A DNA stretch of 64,000 bases from an uncultured Bacilli bacterium (GTDB lineage Bacteria; Bacillota_I; Bacilli_A; RF39; UBA660), in contig CAJTZU010000001.1 of assembly GCA_910584165.1 (NCBI GenBank), forward strand, positions 434,001 to 498,000. Direction: 5' to 3'. The notes under the pieces are model-generated. The model saw nothing but the letters and a program-made list of their open reading frames with translations. It did no database searches and was not told the origin of the DNA. Shown here piece by piece: positions 27,677 to 35,341 of the stretch (positions are counted from its first letter, which is position 1; each line of letters opens with the position of its first letter). Both the position numbers and the translations under genes were made by a program.

Positions 27677-27872
27677 CTTTAATCTCAACTCTATATATAG
27701 TTTTTGGTTTTGTATTATTAAATAAAGACCTCAAATTCAAATTATTATTTTTATCCAAATAATTATCAATTAATTTTTGTACATCATCTTTAGCTTTTTT
27801 CATACTCGTTTGAGTATGATCCATAGTTATTTCATATTCAACTTTTACAGTTACTCTGTATATTTTTTTCAT
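27660..27872 (-). CDS. Small protein before mazF, possible antitoxin
   Basis: A 70-residue protein, MKKIYRVTVKVEYEITMDHT and onward, with a beta-strand start, a basic helix (QTSMKKAKDDVQKLIDNYL) and a final strand TIYRVEIKDEYDK. It overlaps mazF by 17 bases in the usual antitoxin position but matches no antitoxin family I know. The ATG (27870-27872) follows AGGAGG. A terminator stands directly upstream of that ribosome-binding site. Confidence 0.6.
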   Translation of the reverse strand: MKKIYRVTVKVEYEITMDHTQTSMKKAKDDVQKLIDNYLDKNNNLNLRSLFNNTKPKTIYRVEIKDEYDK

Positions 27873-27890
27873 CTTAAAAATCCTCCTATG

Positions 27891-27915
27891 TAAAAACACA
27901 GAATTTCTTCTGTGT
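27891..27915 (-). terminator. Terminator between the structured leader RNA and the mazF operon
   Basis: ACACAGAA / TTCTGTGT with loop GAAA is followed by five T on the minus strand, then by the AGGAGG of the next gene. A perfect stem placed between a long structured leader and a coding start is the layout of a conditional attenuator. Confidence 0.65.
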
Positions 27916-28085
27916 CTAATATTTCTTTATTTTTATAACTGATATTTTTCTAAGTACCTTCAGCTAAGGATTTCATCAAACGATTGAATAGCTATTTCAA
28001 TCTCACAGGAATTTCACCTTTCCGAGGTTCTCTCCGAACTGTCCCCATTGCTTTAGACTGTGGCTAGACAGGAGTATCTTTAATT
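27916..28085 (-). ncRNA. Candidate structured leader RNA upstream of the mazF operon (unassigned)
   Basis: On the minus strand at least five short stems follow one another: CTGTC/GACAG, GTTC/GAAC, GGAA/TTCC within CTC...GAG, GATTGAA/TTCAATC, and CCTT/AAGG. Loops contain GGAGAG and GGTGAAATTCC blocks of higher GC content than the surroundings. No open reading frame fits. A TATAAA -10-like box lies upstream (28,122-28,127) and a terminator downstream. I could not match it to a known riboswitch; a slight likeness to a cobalamin-motif block is probably chance. Confidence 0.45.
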
Positions 28086-28226
28086 CTATTATTAGTCATC
28101 GCAAATTAAATGCTATTTAATTTTATAACCAAATATTAATCGACAAGCGTATTTGTTAAAGTGCTCTTAATAATAGGGAAGTATTTGATGAATGAGTATT
28201 TAATTTTCAAAGAACCTCTGTTTCAA
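28086..28226. other. Non-coding segment with possible promoter for the leader RNA
   Basis: No coding potential is visible. A TATAAA box on the minus strand (28,122-28,127) may start the leader RNA; its -35 is weak. The rest is featureless AT-rich sequence. Confidence 0.3.
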
Positions 28227-28272
28227 TCAAAAAAAGAAACAGTGAAAGGTTTTATTCCCTCTCAACTGTTTC
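28227..28272 (-). terminator. Terminator of the ICE sigma-like gene
   Basis: An imperfect stem of about 14 pairs (outer arms GAAACAGT / ACTGTTTC) is followed by seven T on the minus strand, shortly after the sigma-like gene. Confidence 0.7.
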
Positions 28273-28299
28273 CTCACTAACTTTGAAAAATATACCCAC

Positions 28300-28773
28300 T
28301 TAAACTAATTTTTTTAAAATTTCTTTTAAATTATTTTTAGCAACAGTTAAACTTTTTGAAATATTCTTTTGTGATACATTTTCTAACTTTGCTATTTCTT
28401 TTTCAGTTAATTCATCAAAGTAATATAATTTAATTCTTCTTCGTTGCACTTCTGGTAACATGTTAATTGCTTTTCTTAAATCTTCTAATGATGTTTTTCT
28501 TATGATTAAGTCTTCTATAGATTCTTGTTTAAATAACATTCTATTATTCAAAGTATGTTCAGTAAGTTCAGAATGTTCTATATGTCTATCAAATTCATTT
28601 AATTCTTTCAAATCATCAAGTTCAAATCTATTCATCAAATCAAATACTTCTTTAGTTACCTCTACTTCGTTATATTTATTGTTACTTTTAAATATTATGT
28701 AATAGTTATTATTAATTATTTTTAAGTTATATGGATTATCCATCTTTTTTCTTCTTTTTGGTCTATCAACCAT
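28300..28773 (-). CDS. RNA polymerase sigma-70 region 4-like protein of the ICE
   Basis: A 157-residue protein with a basic N-terminus (MVDRPKRRKK) and a C-terminal helix-turn-helix of sigma region 4 type (LPEVQRRRIKLYYFDELTEK, then EIAKLENVSQKNISKSL). Similar small sigma-like proteins occur in Tn916/Tn1549-type elements, where they may direct element genes. Region 2 is not evident, so it may act as an activator rather than a full sigma factor. The ATG at 28,771-28,773 follows GGAGGATAT. Confidence 0.75.
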   Translation of the reverse strand: MVDRPKRRKKMDNPYNLKIINNNYYIIFKSNNKYNEVEVTKEVFDLMNRFELDDLKELNEFDRHIEHSELTEHTLNNRMLFKQESIEDLIIRKTSLEDLRKAINMLPEVQRRRIKLYYFDELTEKEIAKLENVSQKNISKSLTVAKNNLKEILKKLV

Positions 28774-28786
28774 TTTTATATCCTCC

Positions 28787-29050
28787 AATCAATTCGTTTT
28801 TTTGAATTGATTAGAGGTGGACCTCTACAATTTAAAATTGCATTTATACAAACAAAAAAGACGTCAGACAAGGTAATCCTTTTAAGGATTCCTAATCTGA
28901 CGTCAACAAAACTAGGGCTAGTAAAATTAGAAAAGACTTTTTTACTAGCAATATATATTATTAATTTTTTCCTTTTATTTTTTCTAAAAACTATCCAATA
29001 ATATTTTCGATTTATCTTTTTCATAGGCAAAAACTCCCCTGAGCAAATGC
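28787..29050 (-). promoter_or_regulatory. Hairpin-rich leader of the ICE sigma-like gene (attenuator region)
   Basis: Four inverted repeats lie in tandem upstream of the gene: CAAAACTC/GAGTTTTTG (29,008-29,050), a terminator with GACGTCAGA/TCTGACGTC arms and a T run (28,852-28,904), AGAGGT/ACCTCT (28,813-28,826) and AATCAATTC/GAATTGATT (28,787-28,812). A short reading frame could run from an ATG at 29,022-29,024 (MKKINRKYYWIVF...) after GGGGAG and may be a leader peptide. The arrangement suggests attenuation control. Confidence 0.5.
28852..28904 (-). terminator. Strong terminator in the sigma-like gene leader
   Basis: GACGTCAGA and TCTGACGTC form the outer stem, with GAATCC/GGATT inside, and a run of six T follows on the minus strand, about 80 bases before the sigma-like start codon. 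Confidence 0.7.
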
Positions 29051-29345
29051 CTTATGTGAGAGTTTTGTCCTATTACATAATTAAAACGAAATATACATAT
29101 AATATGTATAAGTTATAACATCATCTTTTTAAATGACTAATTATATTCAACCAAAACAAACCCCTATTACAATATCACAGATGTTATATGTGGCATTGCA
29201 AACATTAAATTCCCCTCAAAATTTAATTGGTTGCTATAATAACACAAACATAGTGCGAAATATGTCGAATTATGTCTAAAAGGCAGTTTTTAGGGTATAA
29301 AATGTCATTTTAGACGCAAAAATTGACTTTTTAAGCACAAGAAAA
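29051..29345. other. Intergenic segment between ICE regulator leader and IS91-like element
   Basis: About 300 bases without a gene. It holds several -10-like TATAAT/TATAAC boxes on both strands and one TGTCGAA heptamer (29,263-29,269, a Spo0A-box match that may be chance). It probably contains the promoter of the sigma-like gene and the left end of the insertion sequence. Confidence 0.3.
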
Positions 29346-29378
29346 GAATTAAAATGAAATGATTTTTCATTTTAATTC
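29346..29378. repeat. Perfect inverted repeat left of the IS91-like transposase
   Basis: GAATTAAAATGAAA and its exact complement TTTCATTTTAATTC are separated by five bases. It lies 40 bases before the transposase start and could be an end hairpin of the element or a terminator that blocks outside transcription. Confidence 0.7.
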
Positions 29379-29418
29379 ACGCCTTTCGGCCATTACCATT
29401 ATTTAGTATACTTATATT

Positions 29419-30573
29419 GTGATGTATATGTATGAAGTAATAGAATGGTATAATGCTAACTTTTATAAAGATAGAACAATTAAGTTTAGATTAAAAGATA
29501 TTTTTTCTGATCATTGGAATAACTTTATTAAAGATAATCCTGATTTAAACATTCGTCCTGTTGTTTTTAAAGAAGTTGATAAAATGATTTCTTGTCGTAC
29601 TTCTGATCTTGGTTACTCTGTTTATGAATGTCCCGATTGTGGTGAAATCAAATTTTCATATCATACTTGTAAATCTAGATTTTGTCCTTCTTGTGGTAAT
29701 AAATATGTAAGAAAAAGAACAGAAGCTATTCTTCAAAAATGTTATAACTGTAATCATAGGCACATTGTCTTTACTATTTCTGATTACCTTTGGGATATTT
29801 TTAGGGAAAATAGAAAACTTCTTGATTTACTTTTTAAATCTGTTTCTGAAACTATTCTTTCTTGGTTTAAAGAACAATCTAAATCTGAAGAATATATCCC
29901 TGGTATAATTGCTGTATTACATACCTATGGCAGAGATATGAAGTGGAACACTCATATTCATTCTATTGTTACTGAAGGTGCTATGGGCAAGAGTAATGTG
30001 TTTAAAAAATTTGAGTTTATACCTTATTCTGTCCTTCGTAAACGTTTCCAAACTATCTTATTAAATTCATTAGAAAAGGAACTTGGTAAAGATAAATTTA
30101 AAGATATTAGAAATTTCATATATAAAAAATCTAATAATGGTTTTTATGTCTATGCTGAGAAAAAATGTAATTCTTCTACTAAATCTATGATTGAATATGC
30201 AGTTAGATATACTGGTAAACCTGCCATGGCTGAATCTCGTATTCTTGATTATGATGGTGAATATATTACCTTTTGGTATCAAAGACATGAAGATAATAAA
30301 ATTGTAAAAGAAAAGATTCATGTTTATGAGTTTTTTAAACGTTTAATCATTCATATTCCTGATCATAATTTTAAAACTGTTAGATATTACGGTATTTATT
30401 CTAAAAAACACAAATTCCATGATAAAATGGTTATGTTAATTAAATCTCATACTTATAAATTAAGAGATTCTCTTAATTCTTGGAGAATGATGATTTTGAA
30501 AGATTTTGATACTGATCCTCTAACATGTCCTAAATGTGGTAACCTAATGTTATGGCAGTATCGAGTCTGTTAG
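29419..30573 (+). CDS. IS91-family transposase (HUH endonuclease)
   Basis: A protein of about 384 residues. An N-terminal zinc domain has CPDCGEIKFSYHTCKSRFCP followed by SCG. The HUH motif is HIHSIVTEG (about residue 175) and a catalytic-tyrosine region AVRYTGKPAMAESRI with YDG follows near residue 270. These mark Y1/Y2 rolling-circle transposases of IS91 type. It is on the plus strand against its surroundings, as expected for an insertion. A second zinc pair (CPKCG) ends the protein. The first codons read ATGTATATG, so the start is uncertain by a few residues. Confidence 0.9.
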   Translation: MMYMYEVIEWYNANFYKDRTIKFRLKDIFSDHWNNFIKDNPDLNIRPVVFKEVDKMISCRTSDLGYSVYECPDCGEIKFSYHTCKSRFCPSCGNKYVRKRTEAILQKCYNCNHRHIVFTISDYLWDIFRENRKLLDLLFKSVSETILSWFKEQSKSEEYIPGIIAVLHTYGRDMKWNTHIHSIVTEGAMGKSNVFKKFEFIPYSVLRKRFQTILLNSLEKELGKDKFKDIRNFIYKKSNNGFYVYAEKKCNSSTKSMIEYAVRYTGKPAMAESRILDYDGEYITFWYQRHEDNKIVKEKIHVYEFFKRLIIHIPDHNFKTVRYYGIYSKKHKFHDKMVMLIKSHTYKLRDSLNSWRMMILKDFDTDPLTCPKCGNLMLWQYRVC

Positions 30574-30587
30574 AAAGGTTGTGTTTT

Positions 30588-30839
30588 ATGATTAAATTTG
30601 ATTTTTCTACTATTCCTATTCCACTTAGTGGAAAGATAGTAGAATATATTTGTCCTAAATGTAAAGTAGAATTTGAAGCTCCTATTGAAATGGTGGAAGA
30701 ATTTGAACAAGAAGATATGCTTAATGATTTACCTATTTCCACTCCTCCCTATATCATTTGTCCTAAATGTAAACACAGTAAATGTGTTCCACTAGATTAC
30801 AAATCAAAAAGAGGTTACCATCACAAATACATAAAATAA
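30588..30839 (+). CDS. Small zinc-ribbon protein accompanying the IS91-like transposase
   Basis: An 83-residue protein with two CxxC pairs (CPKCKVEFEA and CPKCKHSKC). It starts 14 bases after the transposase stop and is followed by a terminator, so it is co-transcribed and probably part of the insertion sequence. The CPKC pairs echo the C-terminal CPKCG of the transposase. Function unknown; it may help the transposase bind DNA. Confidence 0.65.
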   Translation: MIKFDFSTIPIPLSGKIVEYICPKCKVEFEAPIEMVEEFEQEDMLNDLPISTPPYIICPKCKHSKCVPLDYKSKRGYHHKYIK

Positions 30840-30882
30840 ATAATTATACTTTTTAAAATTCATTTTTTATGAGTTCTTTTTG

Positions 30883-30910
30883 GAGTGGATTAAGATCCAC
30901 TTCTTTTCTG
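30883..30910 (+). terminator. Terminator after the IS91-like genes
   Basis: GTGGAT/ATCCAC with loop TAAG (30,885-30,900) followed by TTCTTTTCT on the plus strand. Confidence 0.5.
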
Positions 30911-30939
30911 TTCTCTATAAGGAGAAAATTCCTTATAAA

Positions 30940-30970
30940 CAAAAAAGCAGTAAACTTAACATTTACTGCT
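30940..30970 (-). terminator. Terminator of the defence operon
   Basis: AGCAGTAAA / TTTACTGCT with a seven-base loop, then six T on the minus strand, directly after the ASCH gene. Confidence 0.75.
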
Positions 30971-30974
30971 ATAA

Positions 30975-31370
30975 TTAAATCTTATTTTTGACTTTATAAT
31001 CATAATTCCAAAGTCCTAATTGTCCTTTTATTTTTTTATCAGAATCTATTTTTCTTATAGTTTTAATTTTCCAAGCATAGCCAGATCTTTTTTTATTTCC
31101 ATAAGCTATATTATTTTCGCAAATTATTTTTTCATTTAACTTTTCATCTAATTCTAAACAATCTATCAGTTCAACTTCTGCTATTATCTTTCCAGCTGGA
31201 AAATCTAAATTCAAATTTTTGAATTTTTTCATATCTTCTTTATCAATTCCAACACCAGCATGAATTAAGATTTTACCTCTATAATTAGTTTTCCAACTTC
31301 TAAATTCATATTGCTTAATACCTTCTGCAACTAAAGTTGCCCAAGGTTGCCTTAAAGTTAAAACCTTCAT
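30975..31370 (-). CDS. ASCH domain protein
   Basis: A 131-residue protein, MKVLTLRQPWATLVAEGIKQ and onward, with EFRSWKTNYRGKILIHAG. This is the ASCH/PUA-like pattern. ASCH proteins bind RNA or modified nucleotides, and the YqfB branch hydrolyses N4-acetylcytidine. The ATG starts right after the stop of the endonuclease gene (TAATATG), so it belongs to the restriction-modification operon. A role in sensing modified bases is a guess. Confidence 0.8.
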   Translation of the reverse strand: MKVLTLRQPWATLVAEGIKQYEFRSWKTNYRGKILIHAGVGIDKEDMKKFKNLNLDFPAGKIIAEVELIDCLELDEKLNEKIICENNIAYGNKKRSGYAWKIKTIRKIDSDKKIKGQLGLWNYDYKVKNKI

Positions 31371-31371
31371 A

Positions 31372-32499
31372 TTAATTATCAATAATAGCTTTTTTTAAAT
31401 CTGATGATAGTTTACTAAAAGAATCATTAAGATAGGTAATATCATTTTTTGACATAAAATATTCTTCTCCTTCATTACTACTTCGATCTAAAGTCTCAAA
31501 ATTAATATTATATATATGATTTTTTTCTAATAAATTATTTTGAAAATAACAATTATCTAGTGCTTTTACATACATATTTTTTTTATTTATTTTCATAATT
31601 TCAATTTGATTTAAATCAGAAGCATAAAAACCTACAGTTCTTACTTTTTTACCATTTTTATAGGTTATTCCATCACTATCAGTTTTTTCATACCAATTAG
31701 AATTAAAATAATTTAATCCATTACTACTCAATTCTGCATAATCACTTAATTTACCTATTGATTCATTTGGCACTCTATTACCAGTATATTCATCACAAAA
31801 TTTTATGTATTCTATACTTTCTCTAGGACCACATTTTACTGCTTTATTCATGAACTCCTTAGCTGTAGTTACAACTAAAAGTTTAACTGTACCAAGAGTA
31901 GTATCTGATAACTCAATTTCATGTGGCTGTGCAATAATTCCATCATCATTAGATACTATAAAAATTTTATCGTCCATATGTAAATCTAGAAAAACTTCTC
32001 TAGAGAAAAAAGATTGTTGTAATATTGGAACTAAATAATCAACTCTAAAATTAGTTTCAGCCATAACTAAATATTTGTCATCATATCCTTGATTTCTTAA
32101 AGAAACCATAAATTGATTTTTTTTAAATGTTTTAACCTCTATCTGAGGAGTATTCGGAACAGCACACCACTTGTTATCAAATTTAACAAATGGAATAGGT
32201 CTGTTTTTGTATCTAATTCCTATTACATCTGGAGCAATACCAGCAAAACGTGGATTATAATCATAGTAATCAGTAATAACTTCAACTTCTTCTCCATTAA
32301 ATACTTCTGGTAAAACTATTTTATTAAAAATAACACTTTCTGGAATAATATTTATCCATCTATCAAAAATACCACCCATATAATCTGCTTTTGATGATAA
32401 AGCTCCTTGCATAGGTCTATCTCCCTGCATTTGTGTTAAATTTGCAATAAAATAAACTGCTTTTTTTATATCATTTATATTTATTTTTACTTCTTTCAT
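31372..32499 (-). CDS. Putative type II restriction endonuclease, PD-(D/E)XK-like
   Basis: A protein of about 375 residues immediately behind the cytosine methyltransferase gene (TAATATG junction). A candidate PD-(D/E)XK core is APDVIG (about residue 90) with IEVKTFKKNQ (about residue 120). Position and motif make it the likely partner nuclease, but I do not recognise the specific family or target. The chosen ATG (32,497-32,499) is the first after the methyltransferase stop. Confidence 0.7.
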   Translation of the reverse strand: MKEVKININDIKKAVYFIANLTQMQGDRPMQGALSSKADYMGGIFDRWINIIPESVIFNKIVLPEVFNGEEVEVITDYYDYNPRFAGIAPDVIGIRYKNRPIPFVKFDNKWCAVPNTPQIEVKTFKKNQFMVSLRNQGYDDKYLVMAETNFRVDYLVPILQQSFFSREVFLDLHMDDKIFIVSNDDGIIAQPHEIELSDTTLGTVKLLVVTTAKEFMNKAVKCGPRESIEYIKFCDEYTGNRVPNESIGKLSDYAELSSNGLNYFNSNWYEKTDSDGITYKNGKKVRTVGFYASDLNQIEIMKINKKNMYVKALDNCYFQNNLLEKNHIYNINFETLDRSSNEGEEYFMSKNDITYLNDSFSKLSSDLKKAIIDN

Positions 32500-32500
32500 A

Positions 32501-33670
32501 TTATTTATTTTCCTCACTTTCCACATCATCAAATAAATTTAAAATTTCGGTTGCTAACATTTCTATTACTGGAACAGAAACAGCATTTCCAGCTTGTTTA
32601 TATAATTGAGAGTCTGGATAAGGTTTACCATTAAACTTCTCTGGCAATTTATAACCTTTTCCAACTGGAAATCCTTGTAATTTGAATGTTTCAGCTGGTG
32701 TCAATTTTCTAATTCCATCCTTACATTTTATCAGAGGCACATTGTGTCCCCCAGTTCCCATATTCGCTGTTAAAGTAGGACAAACATCACTTTTATTTTT
32801 TCTTACATACATTCCTCTTCTACATTGATAAAATTGATATTTTTCAGTTATTTGTTCATCTAAATTTATTTTTACACCTTTACCAGATTTTTCAAATTCG
32901 TCATCTGTCATAAAATAATTTGGATATTTGTTTTTAGTATAAAAATATTTTTCGTTGCTATCTTTTGAGAGCTTGTAATCTATTATTGATTTAATTAATT
33001 CTTCTTTCTCTTTTTTTGTTTTTTTTCTATTATACTTTTCAATATTATCAAAAACTTTGAATTTTTTTATATCTTTATCGTTTAACAATCCAATAATATA
33101 AATTCTTTCTCGATTTTGAGGAATATCCGTATAATCCATAGTATTAATTATTTTTTCAAAAATTGTGTATCCGCAATCTTCAAGTTTTTGTTTAATTATT
33201 TTATATGTATTTCCATGATCATGTGATTTTAAGTTTTTCACATTTTCTAGAAACAAAACTCTCGGCTTATAAAATTTTTCTCCTAATTGTTCAATAAGAT
33301 CAATAATATTTAAAAATAAATTTCCCCTTTCATCATCAAAACCTTTTTGTGAACCAGCAATACTAAAAGCTTGACATGGAAATCCACCATTTAAAATATC
33401 TAATGGTTTTTCCAAAATTTGTTCGTGTAATTTTTCAAAATAACTTCTTTCAATCTCATTTTCCACCATTTCTGGATGTAATACATATTTTATATCACCA
33501 ACAAGTAAATTATGGCTAAAATTCGTCCTATAAGTTTCAGCCGCATATTTATCAAATTCATTTGCCCAAATTAATTCATAAGATGATTTTTCTGTTTTTG
33601 CATTTTTAAAACCTAAACATATTCCTCCGACACCTGCAAATAAACTTCCTACGCTATATTTTTTCATCAT
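32501..33670 (-). CDS. DNA (cytosine-5-)-methyltransferase
   Basis: A 389-residue C5-methyltransferase: motif I SLFAGVGGICLGF, motif IV GGFPCQAFS with the catalytic cysteine, motif VI ENVKNL, motif VIII QNRERIY and motif X QAGNAVSVPV. The variable target-recognition region lies roughly at residues 220-320, so the recognised sequence cannot be read. It protects host DNA from the adjacent nuclease, and on an ICE may also protect the element from recipients' enzymes. Confidence 0.95.
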   Translation of the reverse strand: MMKKYSVGSLFAGVGGICLGFKNAKTEKSSYELIWANEFDKYAAETYRTNFSHNLLVGDIKYVLHPEMVENEIERSYFEKLHEQILEKPLDILNGGFPCQAFSIAGSQKGFDDERGNLFLNIIDLIEQLGEKFYKPRVLFLENVKNLKSHDHGNTYKIIKQKLEDCGYTIFEKIINTMDYTDIPQNRERIYIIGLLNDKDIKKFKVFDNIEKYNRKKTKKEKEELIKSIIDYKLSKDSNEKYFYTKNKYPNYFMTDDEFEKSGKGVKINLDEQITEKYQFYQCRRGMYVRKNKSDVCPTLTANMGTGGHNVPLIKCKDGIRKLTPAETFKLQGFPVGKGYKLPEKFNGKPYPDSQLYKQAGNAVSVPVIEMLATEILNLFDDVESEENK

Positions 33671-33710
33671 TTCCTCCTACTTTTGCTATTAACTCTAATA
33701 AAATTGCTTT

Positions 33711-33923
33711 TCATAAATCTTTATTCCTAATAATTTCCATAATATCTTCAATATTACAATTCAAAGCATTACAAATTTTAACCAGTATTTCAACTTGAAC
33801 TGTCTCGTTTTTCCCCAATTTTGCCATTGAATTTGTACTTATATCTGCCATCTTAATTAACTGAGTTTTATTAATTTTTTTATCTATTAACAATTTCCAT
33901 AATTTATCATAACTTATTTTCAC
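33711..33923 (-). CDS. XRE-family helix-turn-helix protein, possible R-M controller
   Basis: A 70-residue protein consisting of little more than an HTH domain (INKTQLIKMADISTNSMAKL). The start is a GTG with AAGGAG upstream. Its place right before the methyltransferase is that of C-proteins, which time endonuclease expression in type II systems. No C-box repeat was identified in the spacer, so this role is inferred. Confidence 0.8.
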   Translation of the reverse strand: MKISYDKLWKLLIDKKINKTQLIKMADISTNSMAKLGKNETVQVEILVKICNALNCNIEDIMEIIRNKDL

Positions 33924-33946
33924 TTAAAAAATCTCCTTACATAAAA

Positions 33947-35179
33947 TTAATTTTCATTCAATTTTAAACTATATCTTAACTTATTATTTTTTGCCCATTG
34001 ATTAACTTTATCTATATAATTTTTTAATAGATTATTATCATATTTAATATCAAGATAATCTAAAATAAAAAGTCGAATTGCTAATGATAATTTCCAATAA
34101 GCATAAATATTTTCTAAGCCATAAAAAACATTCTTATTTTCATTTGAATTCAAGTGAGATAAATAATGTCTTTGATTTTTTGATTTATAAATAAAAATCT
34201 CAGTTTCATATTTACCTTTTGTTTTTCTTTTATCTCTACCACTTAAAATCTTCTTTGCGTTTTTTGTTCTATAATAGAAGTACTTTAATTCATCAACCAA
34301 ATTATCCTTAGTACTAATCAATGATTTATATAATCCCTCGATCATTTGAACAAAATTACAATTAACAATTTCTTTATAATTAGGTCGATTTATATTTATC
34401 AAAAATAAATCATATATTATTTTAGTTTTCTTTCTGAAATTTATAAAGTCATCTATAGTTTTTTTATTAATTGTTTCTTCAGTAATATAGCCTAAAACGT
34501 CTACACAATTTTTCTTCTTATGCTCTGGATTATATTTGTCTACAACAGAAAAATAGATATTACTTTTTTTATCACCAACATAAAAATATACTTCGTCTAT
34601 AATTGGCATATCTCCAATAATTAAAGTTATCATTTCCAATATTGTGTAAATAATTTTTGACAACTTATTATAATTATGTAATCTTGTTGAAGAAATACTA
34701 ATTTCAATTATAGTGTCTTCCTCTTTATAGATATTTAATTCTACACTTTTATTTGAATCATATTTAAATTTTATATTTTTTATATATGCCATATATTTTG
34801 AACTGCCCAAATATTTAGTTTTAAATACAACTTTGTTTGTATTTATATCAAATTTTTCAGAAATTTCATTTTCCAATATAACATCTGTTGAAACTAATTT
34901 AAATGACTCTTTTTTTGCCATATCACTTGATATATTATAAGTAAAAATACAATTGATGCATGAAAAAATTCTATTATCGTCGGTTTTGATATAAACAGTT
35001 TTTAGGGTTTTATAAATCTTATCTGAATCAAACAAAGCCTCAGCAATGGTAACTTTTAAAATTTTAAAAAATTGTTCTATATCCAATTCAAAAGATAGTT
35101 CTTTTTTGTTAGGGTTAAAAAATCCTCTTAAATCATAAAAACTCTTAGAATCAATACTAAATTGGAAATTTTCATACAT
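33947..35179 (-). CDS. ApeA-like HEPN-domain protein (putative anti-phage ribonuclease)
   Basis: A 410-residue protein with a beta-rich N-terminal half (about 1-230) and a helical C-terminal half. R337HYLSH342 fits the catalytic RX4-6H motif of HEPN ribonucleases. The two-part layout (an ApeA-type N-terminal domain plus HEPN) and the position beside a restriction-modification system suggest an ApeA-like abortive-infection nuclease. The family call is by architecture only. Confidence 0.6.
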   Translation of the reverse strand: MYENFQFSIDSKSFYDLRGFFNPNKKELSFELDIEQFFKILKVTIAEALFDSDKIYKTLKTVYIKTDDNRIFSCINCIFTYNISSDMAKKESFKLVSTDVILENEISEKFDINTNKVVFKTKYLGSSKYMAYIKNIKFKYDSNKSVELNIYKEEDTIIEISISSTRLHNYNKLSKIIYTILEMITLIIGDMPIIDEVYFYVGDKKSNIYFSVVDKYNPEHKKKNCVDVLGYITEETINKKTIDDFINFRKKTKIIYDLFLININRPNYKEIVNCNFVQMIEGLYKSLISTKDNLVDELKYFYYRTKNAKKILSGRDKRKTKGKYETEIFIYKSKNQRHYLSHLNSNENKNVFYGLENIYAYWKLSLAIRLFILDYLDIKYDNNLLKNYIDKVNQWAKNNKLRYSLKLNEN

Positions 35180-35341
35180 AATATATCACCTGCAATCCTA
35201 ATTATCTCATATTCATTATTTTACACTTTATAATTGATTTTTTCAATAATTTATTGCAAAATTAAATCTTTTTTATCATACTTTCTTTAATTGTGTAAAT
35301 AATATATAATATAGGTTAAGAGAAAATAAATGAGGTATGTA

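Larger units (their letters stand above)
29346..30937 (+). mobile_element. IS91-like (HUH, rolling-circle) insertion sequence, approximate limits
   Basis: The unit holds a Zn-ribbon/HUH transposase and a small zinc-ribbon passenger protein. It is flanked by a perfect 14-base-arm hairpin on the left (29,346-29,378) and hairpins TATAAGGA/TCCTTATA and GTGGAT/ATCCAC on the right. IS91-type elements have no terminal inverted repeats or target duplication but do have subterminal hairpins, so the exact ends are uncertain. Confidence 0.55.

Noticed and set aside
27945..28085. Cobalamin riboswitch upstream of the mazF operon
   Set aside because: Only a GGTGAAATTCC-like block fits. The remaining conserved blocks are missing or in the wrong order, and the downstream genes have no link to cobalamin.
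28776..29030. Full 84-residue minus-strand reading frame upstream of the ICE sigma-like gene
   Set aside because: It runs through a strong terminator and two further hairpins, and the second half has no coding look. At most its first part could be a leader peptide, noted within the leader feature.
29263..29269. TGTCGAA, a match to the Spo0A box
   Set aside because: A single heptamer in AT-rich DNA is expected by chance; no second good copy is spaced correctly and no Spo0A gene is in view.
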